Source of the DNA: Mycoplasma sp. CAG:877
GTDB lineage: Bacteria > Bacillota_I > Bacilli_A > RF39 > UBA660
Reading direction: 5' to 3'
NCBI GenBank assembly: GCA_000433455.1
Contig: HF992494.1
Span: 73,502-92,137 of the forward strand
Length of the DNA: 18,636 nt
A program made the position numbers and the translations under genes. Of the stretch, positions 1-8,318 are shown in pieces. The notes below the pieces were generated by a model, which saw nothing but the letters and a program-made list of their open reading frames with translations, searched no databases and was not told the DNA's origin. Each line of letters opens with the position of its first letter. Positions within the stretch are counted from its first letter, which is position 1.

Positions 1-522
1 TAGGTTATTGTATGTTGATTTTGAAACATTTAGGTAATAGGTTATTTGTTCTTGATAGTCTTTTTTTAGGACTTCTTCATTTTTTAATAAATAATCTAGT
101 TCTTTTTGCATATCATAATTAATGATAATTTTTATAGTGTAGCCTTTTTCTACTTCGATTGTGTTATTTTCAAGGGCCGTTGTTAGAGATTTAGTATAGG
201 CTCTTACTAAGCCACCGGCTCCTAGTTTGATACCACCAAAGTATCTTGTTGTGATGGCAAGAGTGTTTATTAGTTCGTTTTTAATTAAGACATTTAACAT
301 AGGTAGACCTGCAGTACCACCTGGTTCACCATCATCACTTGACTTTTGACTATCATTGGTAATGTAGGCATAACAATAGTGAGTGGCATCAGGATACTTA
401 GTTTTTATGTTTCTGATTAAGTCTTTGATGTTTGATGTTTCATCTATTTTGATAAGAGATGTTATAAATCTTGAATTTTTAATAATAATTTCTGTATCTT
501 TGTTTTCTATTAGACATTTCAT
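1..522 (-). CDS. yigZ: YigZ/IMPACT family protein, C-terminus cut off by window edge
   Basis: Member of the YigZ/IMPACT (UPF0029) family, conserved proteins linked in other organisms to translation control; the bacterial biochemical role is unclear. I translated the minus strand from ATG at 522: 174 codons remain open to base 1, so roughly 35-40 residues are missing compared with the usual 205-215. The family signature is plain: SDDGEPGGTAGLPML at residues 62-76 and TRYFGGIKLGAGGLVRAY at 92-109. The start is supported by AGGTGAT five bases upstream. It is transcribed divergently from the permease gene on the right. Third codon positions are rich in A and C here, whereas plus-strand genes are rich in T and G, a strand-bias effect and not a sign of transfer. 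Family call is secure; start is likely. Confidence 0.93.
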   Translation of the reverse strand, partial: MKCLIENKDTEIIIKNSRFITSLIKIDETSNIKDLIRNIKTKYPDATHYCYAYITNDSQKSSDDGEPGGTAGLPMLNVLIKNELINTLAITTRYFGGIKLGAGGLVRAYTKSLTTALENNTIEVEKGYTIKIIINYDMQKELDYLLKNEEVLKKDYQEQITYYLNVSKSTYNNL

Positions 523-538
523 AAGATCACCTGTAATT

Positions 539-544
539 ATTATA
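539..544 (-). promoter_or_regulatory. Possible -10 box for yigZ
   Basis: TATAAT on the minus strand, 16 bases before the yigZ ATG. No convincing -35 element is seen, and the resulting leader would be very short. In such AT-rich DNA the hexamer alone is weak evidence. Confidence 0.35.
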
Positions 545-574
545 ATGTATTTTATGGCTTTTTACTAGAATTAG

Positions 575-583
575 TGGTATAAT
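575..583 (+). promoter_or_regulatory. Extended -10 promoter for the AI-2E permease gene
   Basis: TGGTATAAT, a consensus -10 with the TG extension, 29 bases before the ATG at 613. The same nonamer precedes tlyA and xerD, so it seems the preferred promoter form in this genome. No good -35 box is present, as is common with extended -10 promoters. Confidence 0.65.
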
Positions 584-612
584 AAGTAATAGTTTTTGGA
601 GGTGTTAGGTAG

Positions 613-1770
613 ATGTTTAGACGCAAAAAAGATGAAAAAATTGATATATCTAGTTTAAATGAGATTTTAGTTATTGGAAGTAAATTAACTAGAATTGTTT
701 ATATTGCGGTAATTGTTGCGGTAGTATTACTTGGAATTTATGTACTTAGAGAGTTAAAAATACTAGCATTATTAAAAGAATTATTTATAGTTATTTCACC
801 AATTTTTATTGGAATTTTAATAGCTTGGTTATGTGATCCAATTGTTAGATTTTTACAAAAGAAGAAAATACCTAGATTTGTTGCTTGTATATTAGTTTAT
901 TTAGTATTGATAGGACTTATATTTTTACTTTTATATGCCTTTTTACCTACTTTTGTTAGACAGATAGGAGAGTTTGTTGGTACGATTCCAGATATATTAA
1001 AAGATTTAAAGGGATTTGGTAATAGATTTTTTAATAGTTTTTCTTCTACTGGAGTTGATGTTAAATCTGTACAGGAGAAAGTTTATCAAACAGTTGAAGA
1101 ATTTGGAATTGGTTTAACTACTAATTTGCCTAATACAATTATTAATTTCACTAAGTCTTTAATTTCTGGAGGAGTTAATTTTGTTTTAGGATTAATGATT
1201 GGTTTTTATATGTTATTTGATTTTGATAAGATTAATGTTACGGTTATTAATAATTTACCTAATGCTTGGAAAGATAATTATATTGAATTAACTACTAGAA
1301 TAAATACATCTTTACGTAAGTATGTACAGGGAGTATTTTCAGTTATGTTTTTAGTGTTTATTACACAAAGTATTGGTTTGACTCTTGCTGGACTTAATGC
1401 ACCACTTTTATTTGCTTTATTCTGTGCTGTTACAGATATTATTCCTTATTTTGGACCTTATATTGGAGCAATACCTGCTGTACTTGTGGGATTTACTATT
1501 TCTCCGACATGTGGAATATTTTGTATAATATCAATAGTTGTTGTTCAATTACTTGAGAATAACTTCTATCAACCATTAATTATGGGACATACGATGGAGT
1601 TACATCCTGTAATAATTATGATTAGTCTCTTGATTTTCCAACATTTCTTTGGTATTATAGGAATGGTAGTAGCAACACCAGTGGTTGCTTGCCTAAAAGT
1701 TATACTTATGTTTATTGATGAAAAAGTTCATTTTATGGATATGTTCAATAAACGAGAATTAGATCAATAG
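613..1770 (+). CDS. AI-2E family transporter (permease)
   Basis: Polytopic inner-membrane protein of the AI-2E transporter/YdbI-YtvI-TqsA family (PF01594); substrates of most members are unknown, and Na+/H+ exchange or export of small signals has been reported for some. The 385 residues start with a charged cytoplasmic tail, followed by paired membrane segments at about 30-75 and 85-110, a soluble amphipathic stretch at 110-180, and then further segments from about 190 to the end, including the family-typical region around FGPYIGAIPAVLVGF near residues 280-297. Length is normal for the family. A strong SD (GGAGGT at 598-603) sits nine bases before the ATG. No terminator separates it from the downstream T-box leader, so readthrough into that leader is possible. 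Family confident; substrate unknown. Confidence 0.9.
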   Translation: MFRRKKDEKIDISSLNEILVIGSKLTRIVYIAVIVAVVLLGIYVLRELKILALLKELFIVISPIFIGILIAWLCDPIVRFLQKKKIPRFVACILVYLVLIGLIFLLLYAFLPTFVRQIGEFVGTIPDILKDLKGFGNRFFNSFSSTGVDVKSVQEKVYQTVEEFGIGLTTNLPNTIINFTKSLISGGVNFVLGLMIGFYMLFDFDKINVTVINNLPNAWKDNYIELTTRINTSLRKYVQGVFSVMFLVFITQSIGLTLAGLNAPLLFALFCAVTDIIPYFGPYIGAIPAVLVGFTISPTCGIFCIISIVVVQLLENNFYQPLIMGHTMELHPVIIMISLLIFQHFFGIIGMVVATPVVACLKVILMFIDEKVHFMDMFNKRELDQ

Positions 1771-1784
1771 AAAATGATGATTAA

Positions 1785-1950
1785 AGATAAGTACTTAGAT
1801 TCGACTTATAGAGAGTTAATAGATGGTGAAAGTTAACGATAGAATTTAAGGAAGCTACTTTAGGAGTTTTCTCGGTAGATGCCGTTATTAGAAATTAAGA
1901 CCAAGATAGGATGGTACCGGACTTTGTCCTCCTATTTCTGGTCTTTTATT
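1785..1950 (+). promoter_or_regulatory. T-box riboswitch, alanine-specific
   Basis: A tRNA-sensing leader that allows transcription of the operon when uncharged tRNA accumulates. Visible landmarks are: an AG-bulge-like AGAGAG at 1810-1815; a hairpin GTTAA/TTAAC (1815-1819/1833-1837) enclosing a GATGGTGAAAG loop; a candidate specifier codon GCT at 1854-1856, followed by A as is usual; and the T-box AGGATGGTACCGG at 1908-1920. The UGGU at 1912-1915 would pair with the ACCA end of tRNA-Ala, whose discriminator is A. The antiterminator pairs CGGTA (1873-1877) with TACCG (1915-1919). The competing terminator is listed separately. Alanine specificity rests on the GCT position and on alaS lying in the operon. 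I fixed the left boundary by eye. Confidence 0.88.
1897..1948 (+). terminator. T-box regulated terminator
   Basis: AAGACC (1897-1902) pairs with GGTCTT (1940-1945), continued by ATAGGA (1906-1911) with TCCTAT (1930-1935), followed by a short T tract. It overlaps the T-box so that antiterminator and terminator are mutually exclusive. Confidence 0.85.
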
Positions 1951-1970
1951 TGTATATGGGAGGGATAAAA

Positions 1971-2510
1971 ATGAAGATATTTGTTATTGGGGGTTGTGCT
2001 AAGACTGGTAAGAATACATTTGGTAATTATTTAAGAGAAGAATTAAAGAATTATGGATATAAACCTTGTGTTATGCATCTTACTGAGCCTTTATATTCTT
2101 ATGCGAGAAATTATTTTGATTGGAATGAGAATACAGGAGAAAAACCAAGAGAGTTTTTACAAAAGATGGGTATTGAAATTATAAAAGAAAAGATGCATAA
2201 AAATATGTTTTTAATAGATAGAACATGTGAAGATATAGAAATACTTAGTAATTTCTTTGATACTTTTATTATTACTGATGCTAGACTTATTATGGAGTTT
2301 AGTGAATTTAAGAAAAGATTTGATGATGTTGTTACAATAAAGATGGTTAGAGATGGATCTTTTGATAATGGACTTGTTGGAGATGAGAAATCTCATATTA
2401 CAGAGACTGAGATTAGTGATTATAATAACTTTGATTATATAATTAAAAATGATGGTTTTGAGAGTTTAAGAGAACAAGCTCATGAGATAGTTAAGAGAGA
2501 GGAGATGTAG
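1971..2510 (+). CDS. P-loop kinase, deoxynucleotide monophosphate kinase-like
   Basis: A 179-residue P-loop protein that most resembles phage-type deoxynucleoside monophosphate kinases. The Walker A loop is GGCAKTGKNT at residues 7-16, followed by the adenylate-kinase-like helix. REFLQKMGIEI near 64-74 and FIITDARLIMEFSEF near 99-113 recall the dNMP kinase lid and the FITDVRFPNEA-type strand of that family. If so, it phosphorylates a nucleoside monophosphate in the cytoplasm. An upstream in-frame start at 1911 lies inside the T-box terminator; the ATG at 1971 has GGGAGGG (1958-1964) at good spacing and is preferred. It is the first gene behind the T-box and four bases from the next gene. Assignment is by motif resemblance, so the substrate is unproven. 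Confidence 0.7.
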   Translation: MKIFVIGGCAKTGKNTFGNYLREELKNYGYKPCVMHLTEPLYSYARNYFDWNENTGEKPREFLQKMGIEIIKEKMHKNMFLIDRTCEDIEILSNFFDTFIITDARLIMEFSEFKKRFDDVVTIKMVRDGSFDNGLVGDEKSHITETEISDYNNFDYIIKNDGFESLREQAHEIVKREEM

Positions 2511-2513
2511 AAG

Positions 2514-3053
2514 ATGGCTAAGTTAGTAGCAGTAGTTGGTATGGCAGGATCTGGTAAGAGTATTGCGACTGATTATTTAGAAAAGAAGGGTTGGAATAAG
2601 ATATATTTTGGTGGAGCAATAATGGATAAATTAAAAGAAGAAGGAAAAGAAGTTACTCCAGCAAATGAGAAGAAGTGTCGTGAAGATATTAGAGCTAAGT
2701 ATGGAATGGCAGCAGTCGCGGTACTTTTAGAAGATAAAATAAAAAAAGCTTATGAAGAGAAAGATACAGTTTTAGATGGACTTTATTCATGGGATGAGTA
2801 TGTTTATTTAAAAGATAAGTTTAAAGACTTAGTATTAGTTTGTGTTGTATGTGATAAAGAAAAAAGATATAGTCGTGTTGGTGTACGTGATATTAGACCA
2901 TTTAATAGAGAAGAAATTGTTATTAGAGATGTTTCAGAGATTGAAAATTTAGCAAAGGGAGGACCTATTGCTTATGCAGATTATTACATTTTTAATAATG
3001 GAACAGTAGATAATTATATAGAAAGATTAGAAGAAATAATTAAAGAAATTTAA
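2514..3053 (+). CDS. P-loop nucleotide kinase-like protein (UPF0200/dephospho-CoA kinase-like)
   Basis: A second 179-residue P-loop protein, three bases after the previous stop and probably translationally coupled (GAGAGGAGATG region upstream). Walker A is GMAGSGKS at residues 9-16. The layout that follows fits the UPF0200/COG1936-COG0237 kinase-like group: YFGGAIMDKLKEEGKEVTP at about 31-49, AKYGMAAVA near 62-70, VLDGLYSWDEY near 85-95, and a C-terminal ADYYIFNNG. The function of UPF0200 proteins is not established; related folds include dephospho-CoA kinase and cytidylate kinase. Its position between the T-box and alaS means it should be induced by alanine starvation. It is not obviously a duplicate of its neighbour beyond the shared fold. 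Confidence 0.7.
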   Translation: MAKLVAVVGMAGSGKSIATDYLEKKGWNKIYFGGAIMDKLKEEGKEVTPANEKKCREDIRAKYGMAAVAVLLEDKIKKAYEEKDTVLDGLYSWDEYVYLKDKFKDLVLVCVVCDKEKRYSRVGVRDIRPFNREEIVIRDVSEIENLAKGGPIAYADYYIFNNGTVDNYIERLEEIIKEI

Positions 3054-3086
3054 AAAGATTGTTAGACTTGAGGAGGAGTAGATATT

Positions 3087-5777
3087 ATGAAATATATGAG
3101 TCATGATGATATTAGAAATACGTGGTTTAAGTTTTTTGAGGAAAAAGGACATAAGAGGGTAGATAGTGCTTCATTAATACCAGTTAATGATGATAGTCTG
3201 TTATGGGTAAATGCTGGTGTTACACCATTAAAGAAATATTTTGATGGATCAGTTGTACCTGATTGTAAGAGACTTGTAAGTATACAAAAGTGTATTAGAA
3301 CTAATGATATAGAAAATGTTGGGGTTACAAAAAGACATCAAACTTTCTTTGAAATGATGGGTAACTTTTCAATAGGAGATTATTTTAAGAATGAGGCAAT
3401 TGAGTATTCATTTGAATTATTAACTAGTCCTAAATATTTTGGAATAGATAAAGAATTATTATATGTTACTATTTATACAGATGATGATGATGCTTTTAAT
3501 AGATGGGTAGAAGTTGGAATGGATCCAGCACATATTGTTAGACTAGAAGAAAATTTCTGGGAAATTGGTGAAGGACCTTGTGGTCCTGATTCTGAGATAT
3601 TCTTTGATAGAGGAGAAAAATATGATCCAGAGGGAGATGCTTTAAGTAAATTTAGACGTGATGAAGAACAAGAACGTTATGTTGAAATTTGGAATAATGT
3701 ATTTAGTCAATTTAATTCAAAAGCAGGAGTACCAAGAAATCAATATAAAGAACTTCCTAATAAGAATATAGATACTGGAGCTGGACTTGAGAGATGGTGT
3801 TGTATATTCCAAGGAGTTGATTCTAACTTTGAAACTGATTTATTTACACCTATAATTAATCATATTATTGAGTTGGCTGGAGCTACTTATACAGGACAAA
3901 AAGAATATAAAGTTATAGCTGATCATATTAGAGCAATTGTTTTTGCTTTAGCAGATGGAGCTTGTTTTGAAAATACAGGACGGGGTTATGTACTTAGAAG
4001 ATTATTACGTCGTAGTGTTAGATATGGTAAGATTTTAGGATTAGAGTGTCCATTTATGTATAAGATTGTTTCAGATGTTGTTGATGTTATGAAAGATGCT
4101 TATCCATATTTATTGGAAAAACGTCCTGTTATTGAGACTTTAGTGTTAGAAGAAGAAAAGTTATTCTTAAAGACACTTGAAGCAGGAGAAAGGAGATTAA
4201 GAGAACTAGTAGAAAATTCTGCTGATGGTTATATTTCAGGTGAAGAAGCTTTTAAGTTATATGATACTTATGGATTCCCATTTGAACTTACATTAGAATA
4301 TTTAAATGAACTTGGTTATACTTGTTCTAAGGAAGAGTTTGATAAGTTTATGAATATTCAAAGAGAACTTGCTAAAAAGAGTGTTAAGAATAAGGCTTCA
4401 ATGGCTAGTCAGAAAAAAGTATTGCTAGATTTTAAAGATGAGAGTCAATTTGTATATGGTCTTTATAGATTAAAGGCTAATGTTATTGCAATATTTTCTA
4501 AAGATGAGATTATTGATAGTTGTAACCATGATTGTTATATAGCACTTGATAGAACTTGTTTTTATGCTGAGTCTGGTGGTCAAGTTAGTGATACGGGTAT
4601 GATAGTTGGTAAAGGTTTTAAAGCTCGTGTTTTAAATGCATTTAAGGCTCCTAATGGACAACATATTCATAAAGTTAAATTATTAGATGGAGTTATTAAT
4701 ATTTCTGATAATTGTGAAGTTATTTTAGATAAAGATAGACGTAAAAAGATTGAGGCAAATCACTCTTCTGTACATATTTTGCAATATTCATTACAACAAG
4801 TTGTATCTAATAATATTAAACAAGCTGGTAGTTATGTTGATGATGAGAAATTACGTTTTGACTTTACTTATTCTGGTAAGATGACAGATGATAAGTTACT
4901 TGAAGTTGAAGAGTTTGCTAAAGAGATGATAAGTAAAAATATTATTGTTTCAACTGAAATTATGCCAATTGATAAGGCTAAACAATTAGGAGCTATGGCT
5001 TTATTTAGTGAAAAGTATGGTGATATGGTTCGTGTTGTTAAGATTGGTAAGTCTATAGAGTTATGTGGTGGTACACATGTTGCGAATACTAAAGAGATAG
5101 AGAACTTTGCTATATATTCATGTGAGTCTAAAGGTAGCAATGTTTATAGAATTGAAGCTGCTACAGGAACTAGAAGTGAAGTTGCTTTATTTGAAACTAT
5201 TAAACCTTATAATGATGAGATGGTTAAATTACTTGTTAAAGCTAGAAATATATTAGATAAAGCTAGAAATGAAGGTATAAAGTTAGATTTTGATATTGAT
5301 ATTGATAATAGTAGACCTACTTCATATAAAGATATTATCTTTAATAGAAATGAACTTGGTTATGTTCAACAAGAAGTAAAAGCTTTGGAGAAGAAGTATT
5401 TTGAATTAAGAGAAAAACAAGATTTATCTAATTTAGATATTTATAAGGAACATGTTAAGAATTATAATGGTACTTTAGGTATTGTTATGGAAGTTAGAGA
5501 TAAAGATAATAATATTTTAAAAGCTGTTAGCGATACGTTAGTTGAAATTATGAATCCTGGATTTGTCTTCTTTGCTAATATTAAAGGAGAAGACAGTGTT
5601 AACTTTATTGTACGCAGTAACTGTAGTGTTAATGCTGGATTAATCGCAAAAGAAGCATCAATGGTGGCTGGTGGTAATGGTGGAGGTAGTCCAACATTTG
5701 CTCAAGGTGGCGGAAAAGATGCTAGTAAAGTAAGTGAAGTATTAGAAAACGTGGAGAATAGTTTAAGACATGAATAA
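3087..5777 (+). CDS. alaS: Alanine--tRNA ligase
   Basis: Class II aminoacyl-tRNA synthetase that charges tRNA-Ala and edits Ser/Gly mischarging. At 896 residues it is full length or slightly longer than the usual 870-880. The catalytic core spans about 1-240 (motif 2 region with HQTFFEMMGNFSIGDYF near 83-99), followed by the tRNA-binding part with GRGYVLRRLLRRSVRYG near 299-315. The editing domain carries SGGQVSDTG near 496-504, the zinc-binding HSSVH at 559-563 and CGGTH at 660-664. The C-terminal C-Ala domain ends in the Gly-rich GGNGGGSPTFAQGGGKD. The SD GAGGAGG lies at 3071-3077. As the third gene behind an alanine T-box it closes a feedback loop on tRNA-Ala charging. Its end overlaps holA by eight bases. 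Confidence 0.98.
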   Translation: MKYMSHDDIRNTWFKFFEEKGHKRVDSASLIPVNDDSLLWVNAGVTPLKKYFDGSVVPDCKRLVSIQKCIRTNDIENVGVTKRHQTFFEMMGNFSIGDYFKNEAIEYSFELLTSPKYFGIDKELLYVTIYTDDDDAFNRWVEVGMDPAHIVRLEENFWEIGEGPCGPDSEIFFDRGEKYDPEGDALSKFRRDEEQERYVEIWNNVFSQFNSKAGVPRNQYKELPNKNIDTGAGLERWCCIFQGVDSNFETDLFTPIINHIIELAGATYTGQKEYKVIADHIRAIVFALADGACFENTGRGYVLRRLLRRSVRYGKILGLECPFMYKIVSDVVDVMKDAYPYLLEKRPVIETLVLEEEKLFLKTLEAGERRLRELVENSADGYISGEEAFKLYDTYGFPFELTLEYLNELGYTCSKEEFDKFMNIQRELAKKSVKNKASMASQKKVLLDFKDESQFVYGLYRLKANVIAIFSKDEIIDSCNHDCYIALDRTCFYAESGGQVSDTGMIVGKGFKARVLNAFKAPNGQHIHKVKLLDGVINISDNCEVILDKDRRKKIEANHSSVHILQYSLQQVVSNNIKQAGSYVDDEKLRFDFTYSGKMTDDKLLEVEEFAKEMISKNIIVSTEIMPIDKAKQLGAMALFSEKYGDMVRVVKIGKSIELCGGTHVANTKEIENFAIYSCESKGSNVYRIEAATGTRSEVALFETIKPYNDEMVKLLVKARNILDKARNEGIKLDFDIDIDNSRPTSYKDIIFNRNELGYVQQEVKALEKKYFELREKQDLSNLDIYKEHVKNYNGTLGIVMEVRDKDNNILKAVSDTLVEIMNPGFVFFANIKGEDSVNFIVRSNCSVNAGLIAKEASMVAGGNGGGSPTFAQGGGKDASKVSEVLENVENSLRHE

Positions 5778-6696
5778 TTATTTGATAGAGGGAAGCGACT
5801 ATATTAGTGTTAATAATAAGATAAGTGAGATCATTAAGAAAAATGGTTTTAGTGATGCTAGTATTAGTAAGTATGATTTAAGTGAAGGACTATTAGATGA
5901 CGCTTTAGAAGACTTAAATACGTATGGGTTGTTTTCTGATAAGAAGATTGTAATTATTAATAATTTTGATAAAATGGATCCTTTATTTAATAAGCCAGAA
6001 GAACTATTAAAATATGTAGAGAATAGTTCTTCTCTTAACTTATTATTTGTGGTTAGTGATAAGTATGATGATAGAAAAAAGATTATTAAAGACTTAAAGA
6101 AGAAAATGGAGTTTATTAAGATTAGTACGGATCCTATGGTGTTTACGAAGAGTTGTCTTGAAGGGTATAAAGTTGAAAATGGAGTTATTAATTTACTTGT
6201 TAATAATACTTTAGGAGATGTTACTAGACTTTATAATGAATGTAATAAGTTAAAGACATATAAGATTAATGATAAATATATTTCTAAAGATGATGTAGAG
6301 GAACTTTCTTTTAAAAGGTTAGGAGACTCCACTGAGACTACGTTTCAGTTTAGTAGAGCTTTAGCAGAGAAGGATAAGAAGAGTGCTTTGAAGTTATATC
6401 AAGAGTTATTAAATTATAAGATTGAACCATTAAGTATTATTGGACTTTTAGCAAGTCAATTTAGAATAATGTATCAAGTTAAGAACTTGGAAGAGAAGAA
6501 TATGCGTAATGATGAGATTGCTAGTAGTCTTAAGGAAAAACCTTATCGAATTACTAAGACTAGAGAACTTACAAGGTATTATTCTAAGAGGGAAATACTA
6601 GATTTAATGATTAAGTTAGAAGATATTGATTTAAAAATTAAAACTACTAGTGTTGATGCTAATACGTTGGTACAATTATTTATATTAAATATTTAG
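5770..6696 (+). CDS. holA: DNA polymerase III subunit delta
   Basis: Delta subunit of the clamp loader, which opens the beta clamp during replication. The 308 residues (a little shorter than the usual 330-345) show the family pattern: an N-terminal strand with MNNYLIEGSD, then LNTYGLFSDKKIVIINNFD near 50-68 (the beta-binding/ATPase-like domain I), and C-terminal PLSIIGLLASQFRIMYQVK near 219-237, the helical collar domain. There is no Walker A motif, as expected for delta. The ATG at 5770 lies inside the end of alaS (8-base overlap), indicating translational coupling; this puts a replication gene under T-box(Ala) control. An intrinsic terminator follows at once. Confidence 0.93.
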   Translation: MNNYLIEGSDYISVNNKISEIIKKNGFSDASISKYDLSEGLLDDALEDLNTYGLFSDKKIVIINNFDKMDPLFNKPEELLKYVENSSSLNLLFVVSDKYDDRKKIIKDLKKKMEFIKISTDPMVFTKSCLEGYKVENGVINLLVNNTLGDVTRLYNECNKLKTYKINDKYISKDDVEELSFKRLGDSTETTFQFSRALAEKDKKSALKLYQELLNYKIEPLSIIGLLASQFRIMYQVKNLEEKNMRNDEIASSLKEKPYRITKTRELTRYYSKREILDLMIKLEDIDLKIKTTSVDANTLVQLFILNI

Positions 6697-6706
6697 ATAA
6701 TCAGTG

Positions 6707-6737
6707 GACAGTATGTTTTCAGACATATTGTCTTTTT
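6707..6737 (+). terminator. Intrinsic terminator of the alaS-holA operon
   Basis: Ten-base-pair stem GACAGTATGT/ACATATTGTC (one G-U pair), six-base loop, then five T residues. Confidence 0.93.
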
Positions 6738-6740
6738 CTG

Positions 6741-6768
6741 TTGCTTTTTTTCTTACTTTTGATAAAAT
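6741..6768 (+). promoter_or_regulatory. Promoter for the DUF3137-lemA pair
   Basis: TTGCTT (-35, 6741-6746), 16-base spacer, TAAAAT (-10, 6763-6768), directly behind the holA terminator and 24 bases before the start codon. Confidence 0.55.
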
Positions 6769-6792
6769 TAAAGTATAAGGTGAGTGATGTTG

Positions 6793-7707
6793 ATGATGAG
6801 TTTTGAAGAGCTGGAGGCAGTAAGGGTTAAATATAGGAATAAAATTATTACGGCAGTTTTATCTTGGCTTTTAGTAACTAGTATTATAAGTATTCTTTCT
6901 TATGTTTATAGTCAGGTAGCAGTATTACAAGTTTTACGTGTTGTAATTAGTATTTTGATGATTATAATAGGTATTATTATTACTGTTGGACCAGCTAAAG
7001 AATATAAGAAGGCGTATAAAGATTATTTTGTTAAGAAATCTTTAGAAAAGATTTTTACAGATTTAAAATATTTACCAGATGATGGACTTAATAGAAGTGT
7101 TATTGCGAATACTGGTATGATGGATATGGGAGATGTTTATTCTTCTAATGACTATGTAGAGGGTAAGTATAAAGATATTAATTTTGTACAAGCTGATGTA
7201 CATATAGAAGAAGAACATACTACTACAGATTCTGATGGTAATACACATACTTATTATGTTACTATTTTTAGAGGTAGATGGATGATATTTGACTTTAATA
7301 AACAATTTAAGGCAAATGTTCAAGTTTGTGAGAAAGGCTTTGGTAATAATAGATTTTATTCTAAAGTAAAGTATGAACATATAAAGATGGAGTCTTTGAT
7401 GTTTAATAAGAAGTTTAATGTATATGCACAAAATGCACATGATGCTTTCTATATATTAACACCTTCATTAATGGAGAAGATTCAAAGATTAGATGAGAGA
7501 AATACTGGAAAGTTATTATTATGTTTTATTAATAATCAGTTACATGTTGGACTTTATGATGGTAAGGATTCATTTGAACCTAGTTTTTGTTTTAAAAAGA
7601 TTAATGAAGAAGCTGAGTTAAAGAAGATGTCTACTGATATTGAACAAATTACAATGTTTGTTGATGAATTGCAGTTAGATAATGATTTATTTCGAAAGGG
7701 GGTGTAG
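6793..7707 (+). CDS. DUF3137 domain membrane protein
   Basis: A protein of unknown function in the DUF3137 family (PF11335), which commonly sits next to lemA. Two membrane segments at about residues 19-40 and 46-65 are followed by a soluble domain; the stretch with TYYVTIFRGRWMIFDFNKQF (about 154-173) is the family core. In-frame GTG (6784) and ATG (6787) codons lie closer to the SD AAGGTGA (6777-6783) than is normal; the ATG at 6793 has nine-base spacing and was chosen, giving 304 residues. The reading frame ends one base before lemA starts, with the SD AAAGGGGG within its last codons, so the two genes are translated together and presumably work together at the membrane. Confidence 0.85.
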   Translation: MMSFEELEAVRVKYRNKIITAVLSWLLVTSIISILSYVYSQVAVLQVLRVVISILMIIIGIIITVGPAKEYKKAYKDYFVKKSLEKIFTDLKYLPDDGLNRSVIANTGMMDMGDVYSSNDYVEGKYKDINFVQADVHIEEEHTTTDSDGNTHTYYVTIFRGRWMIFDFNKQFKANVQVCEKGFGNNRFYSKVKYEHIKMESLMFNKKFNVYAQNAHDAFYILTPSLMEKIQRLDERNTGKLLLCFINNQLHVGLYDGKDSFEPSFCFKKINEEAELKKMSTDIEQITMFVDELQLDNDLFRKGV

Positions 7708-8253
7708 ATGATGGAGGTTATAATTATTGTTGTTGCGATAGTAGTAGTTATTCTTGTAGGATGGTATATTGGTACTTCTAATAAATTAAATAGAGCTGTT
7801 GTAAAAATAGAAGAAGCTGATTCAGGAATTGATGTTGCTTTAACTAAAAGATATGATGCTTTAACAAAGATGTTAGAAATTACTAAAGGATATGCTAAAC
7901 ATGAGAAGGAAACTTTAGGAGAAGTTATTAATCTTAGAAAAGGTATGAGTATTGCTGAGAAGCAAGATGCTAATAATAAGATGACTGAGACATTTGGCAA
8001 AATTAATGTTTTGGCAGAAGCTTATCCAGAGTTAAAGTCTAGTGAAAACTTTAAAACATTACAATTAAGTGTTGCTGATGTAGAAGAACATTTACAAGCA
8101 GCTAGACGTTTATATAATGCTAATATTTCATCTTATAATCAAGAAATAGTTAGTTTTCCTACTAGTATAGTTGCTGGTATGAAGGGATTTGTTAAGAAGG
8201 AATTCTTTGAAGCAGATGAGGCTAAAAAAGAAGATGTTAAGATGGAGTTTTAA
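7708..8253 (+). CDS. lemA: LemA family protein
   Basis: LemA family protein of 181 residues (usual 180-195): a short N-terminus, one hydrophobic anchor at about 4-20, and then a helical bundle exposed on one side of the membrane. The family signature NKLNRAVVKIEEADSGIDVA (about 25-44), followed by LTKRYDALTKMLEITKGYA, is clear. The downstream half with FKTLQLSVADVEEHLQAARRLYNANISSYN is equally typical. Molecular function is unknown; the first described homologue is a Listeria antigen. Start at 7708 abuts the DUF3137 stop. It is the last gene of its transcript. Confidence 0.95.
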   Translation: MMEVIIIVVAIVVVILVGWYIGTSNKLNRAVVKIEEADSGIDVALTKRYDALTKMLEITKGYAKHEKETLGEVINLRKGMSIAEKQDANNKMTETFGKINVLAEAYPELKSSENFKTLQLSVADVEEHLQAARRLYNANISSYNQEIVSFPTSIVAGMKGFVKKEFFEADEAKKEDVKMEF

Positions 8254-8255
8254 TT

Positions 8256-8288
8256 AGAGTGATGAGAATTTCACTCTTTTTTCTTTTT
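8256..8288 (+). terminator. Intrinsic terminator after lemA
   Basis: Seven-base-pair stem AGAGTGA (8256-8262)/TCACTCT (8271-8277), eight-base loop, then a long T-rich tract. Confidence 0.92.
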
Positions 8289-8289
8289 A

Positions 8290-8298
8290 TGGTATAAT
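8290..8298 (+). promoter_or_regulatory. Extended -10 promoter for tlyA-rsuA
   Basis: TGGTATAAT, 20 bases before the tlyA start codon and immediately behind the lemA terminator. Confidence 0.68.
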
Positions 8299-8318
8299 CT
8301 TTGTATTGGGAGGTACTC

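Noticed and set aside
383..568. 61-residue plus-strand frame
   Set aside because: It lies opposite the N-terminal half of yigZ, whose family motifs are unmistakable; no SD fits the plus-strand frame.
1911..1970. Longer start for the first kinase gene
   Set aside because: The extra codons run through the T-box and its terminator hairpin; the ATG at 1971 has a proper SD.
4868..5140. Minus-strand frame inside alaS
   Set aside because: It is antisense to the conserved alaS editing domain; no SD or family pattern.
7072..8000. Minus-strand frames opposite DUF3137 and lemA
   Set aside because: They are low-complexity shadows (Ile/Ser/Thr-rich) of well supported plus-strand genes.
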